From positions 1 to 6,392 of the forward strand of contig JAQGII010000437.1 in the NCBI GenBank assembly GCA_028291305.1: 6,392 nt of DNA, written 5' to 3'. The position numbers were made by a program, and so were the translations under genes. This DNA is from Caulobacteraceae bacterium. Its GTDB lineage: Bacteria; Pseudomonadota; Alphaproteobacteria; Caulobacterales; Caulobacteraceae. Shown here piece after piece: positions 5,886 to 6,392 of this stretch (its first letter is position 1; each line of letters opens with the position of its first letter). A model generated the notes under the pieces. It had not been told where the DNA came from. It saw nothing but the letters and a program-made list of their open reading frames with translations, and did no database searches.

Positions 5886-6287
5886 TTATTGCGGCTGCGG
5901 CTGCGGCTGCGGCTGGCGGCCGGCCTCGAACACGAGGGTCTTGCCGTCGGCCAACACAACGCTCTGCAGGCTACCGCCCAGGGCTTTGTCCCGGCGCGGG
6001 TGCAGCTTCACGGTCACCTTGTCGCCCGGCTTCAGGCTGTTGCGCGTCATGCCCGCGCGCGACAGCATCGAGGGGCTGGCGGCTTCCAGGTCCCAGTGCT
6101 GCCCGTCGGCCATGAACTGCAGGAAGCTGTGCGGATTGGTCCAATCCCAGCTCACCACCGTGCCCGCCAGGGTCATGGTCGTGGCGCTATCGAACATGGC
6201 GTAGGAATGGTGGGCGCTGGCGGGGCCCGCGACAATCGCGCCGCCCAAAGCCAAGGCGGCGGCGGCGGCGATCAACTTCTTAAACAT
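5886..6287 (-). CDS. DUF6152-type small secreted protein
   Basis: The protein has 133 residues and begins at ATG 6287 behind GAGGAGG with 6-nt spacing. Residues 1-25 are a Sec signal peptide (two Lys, an Ala-rich core, ending GPASA). The predicted mature protein starts HHSYAMFD (26-33). It continues with LAGTVVSWDWTNPHSFLQF at 40-58, HWDLEAASPSMLSRAG at 64-79, LKPGDKVTVKLHPRRD at 85-100 and GGSLQSVVLADGKTL at 104-118. This order (AHHSxAMFD, GTVxxWxWTNPH, WxLE, LxxGDxV, HPxRD, DGxxL) is what I know as the DUF6152 family. The family has no established function. The short strand pattern suggests a small beta-barrel, which is inference. The tail 124-133 is Arg followed by alternating Gln-Pro and is probably dispensable. 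It is the first gene of a likely two-gene operon. His26, His27, His53, His64 and His96 are possible metal ligands. Confidence 0.88.
   Translation of the reverse strand: MFKKLIAAAAALALGGAIVAGPASAHHSYAMFDSATTMTLAGTVVSWDWTNPHSFLQFMADGQHWDLEAASPSMLSRAGMTRNSLKPGDKVTVKLHPRRDKALGGSLQSVVLADGKTLVFEAGRQPQPQPQPQ
5891..5914 (-). repeat. Four tandem GCGGCT hexamers encoding a Gln-Pro tail
   Basis: GCGGCT occurs four times in a row on the plus strand. On the coding strand it gives alternating CAG and CCG codons, making the Gln-Pro repeat that ends the DUF6152-type protein just before its TAA. Gain or loss of a unit adds or removes two residues in frame. Confidence 0.85.
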
Positions 6288-6293
6288 CGAAGA

Positions 6294-6300
6294 CCTCCTC
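6294..6300 (-). promoter_or_regulatory. Strong Shine-Dalgarno of the DUF6152-type gene
   Basis: GAGGAGG on the minus strand lies 6 nt before ATG 6287. It is nearly the full anti-16S complement and fixes this start. Confidence 0.8.
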
Positions 6301-6392
6301 TATAAGTTGTTATGGATACATGGGCCTTGTTGGGACCTACGGCTTGGCCAGGCCAGTCAGTACGGCCCCCACACGCCGGGGGACGGGCCGGT
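6301..6392 (-). other. Window edge: possible last codons of an upstream gene plus short leader
   Basis: Two minus-strand frames are open from the edge and end in a stop. One gives 17 residues ending GAVLTGLAKP with TAG at 6339-6337; the other gives 11 residues ending GVWGPY with TGA at 6359-6357. Both use mostly G/C third positions, so bias does not choose between them. Either would leave a gap of roughly 50-70 bp to the DUF6152-type gene. It may equally be non-coding. No clear promoter pair was seen between 6301 and 6336. Confidence 0.25.

Noticed and set aside
4957..6204. 415-codon plus-strand frame
   Set aside because: It runs antisense across both secreted-protein genes, starts at a GTG without a good ribosome site and has no family features.

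Overview
The window reads as GC-rich, Gram-negative DNA, most likely from an alphaproteobacterium of the Caulobacterales/Sphingomonadales type. Grounds: two large TonB-dependent outer-membrane receptors side by side, Ala-rich Sec signal peptides, strong G/C bias at third codon positions, and AT-rich intergenic DNA. The lineage call is inference; no rRNA or marker gene is present. Every gene I can support lies on the minus strand, so the order of transcription runs from high to low coordinates.

Layout in the direction of transcription. 6392-6288: window edge, possibly holding the last codons of an upstream gene, then a strong Shine-Dalgarno. 6287-5886: a small secreted DUF6152-type protein. 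5865-5131: a secreted protein of about 244 residues, from an uncharacterised family, 20 bp downstream and probably in the same operon; its best start is a GTG. 5130-4608: about 520 bp without a convincing gene, holding an imperfect direct repeat, small hairpins and, next to the receptor, three dyad symmetries and a six-G run. 4607-1746: a complete 953-residue TonB-dependent receptor. 1745-1521: a densely inverted-repeat 3' region with a probable intrinsic terminator, then an AT-rich leader. 1520-1: the N-terminal 506 residues of a second TonB-dependent receptor, cut by the window edge. Because it has no stop inside the window, it is easily missed.

How the parts may work together (inference): two outer-membrane importers sit beside two exported soluble proteins, which suggests an envelope uptake or modification locus. 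The substrate cannot be read from sequence. The DUF6152 protein should begin, after signal peptide removal, with His-His and has further His residues, so metal (perhaps copper) binding deserves a test. No CRISPR array, tRNA, rRNA, integrase or insertion sequence was seen. The long plus-strand open frames are antisense shadows of the receptors.
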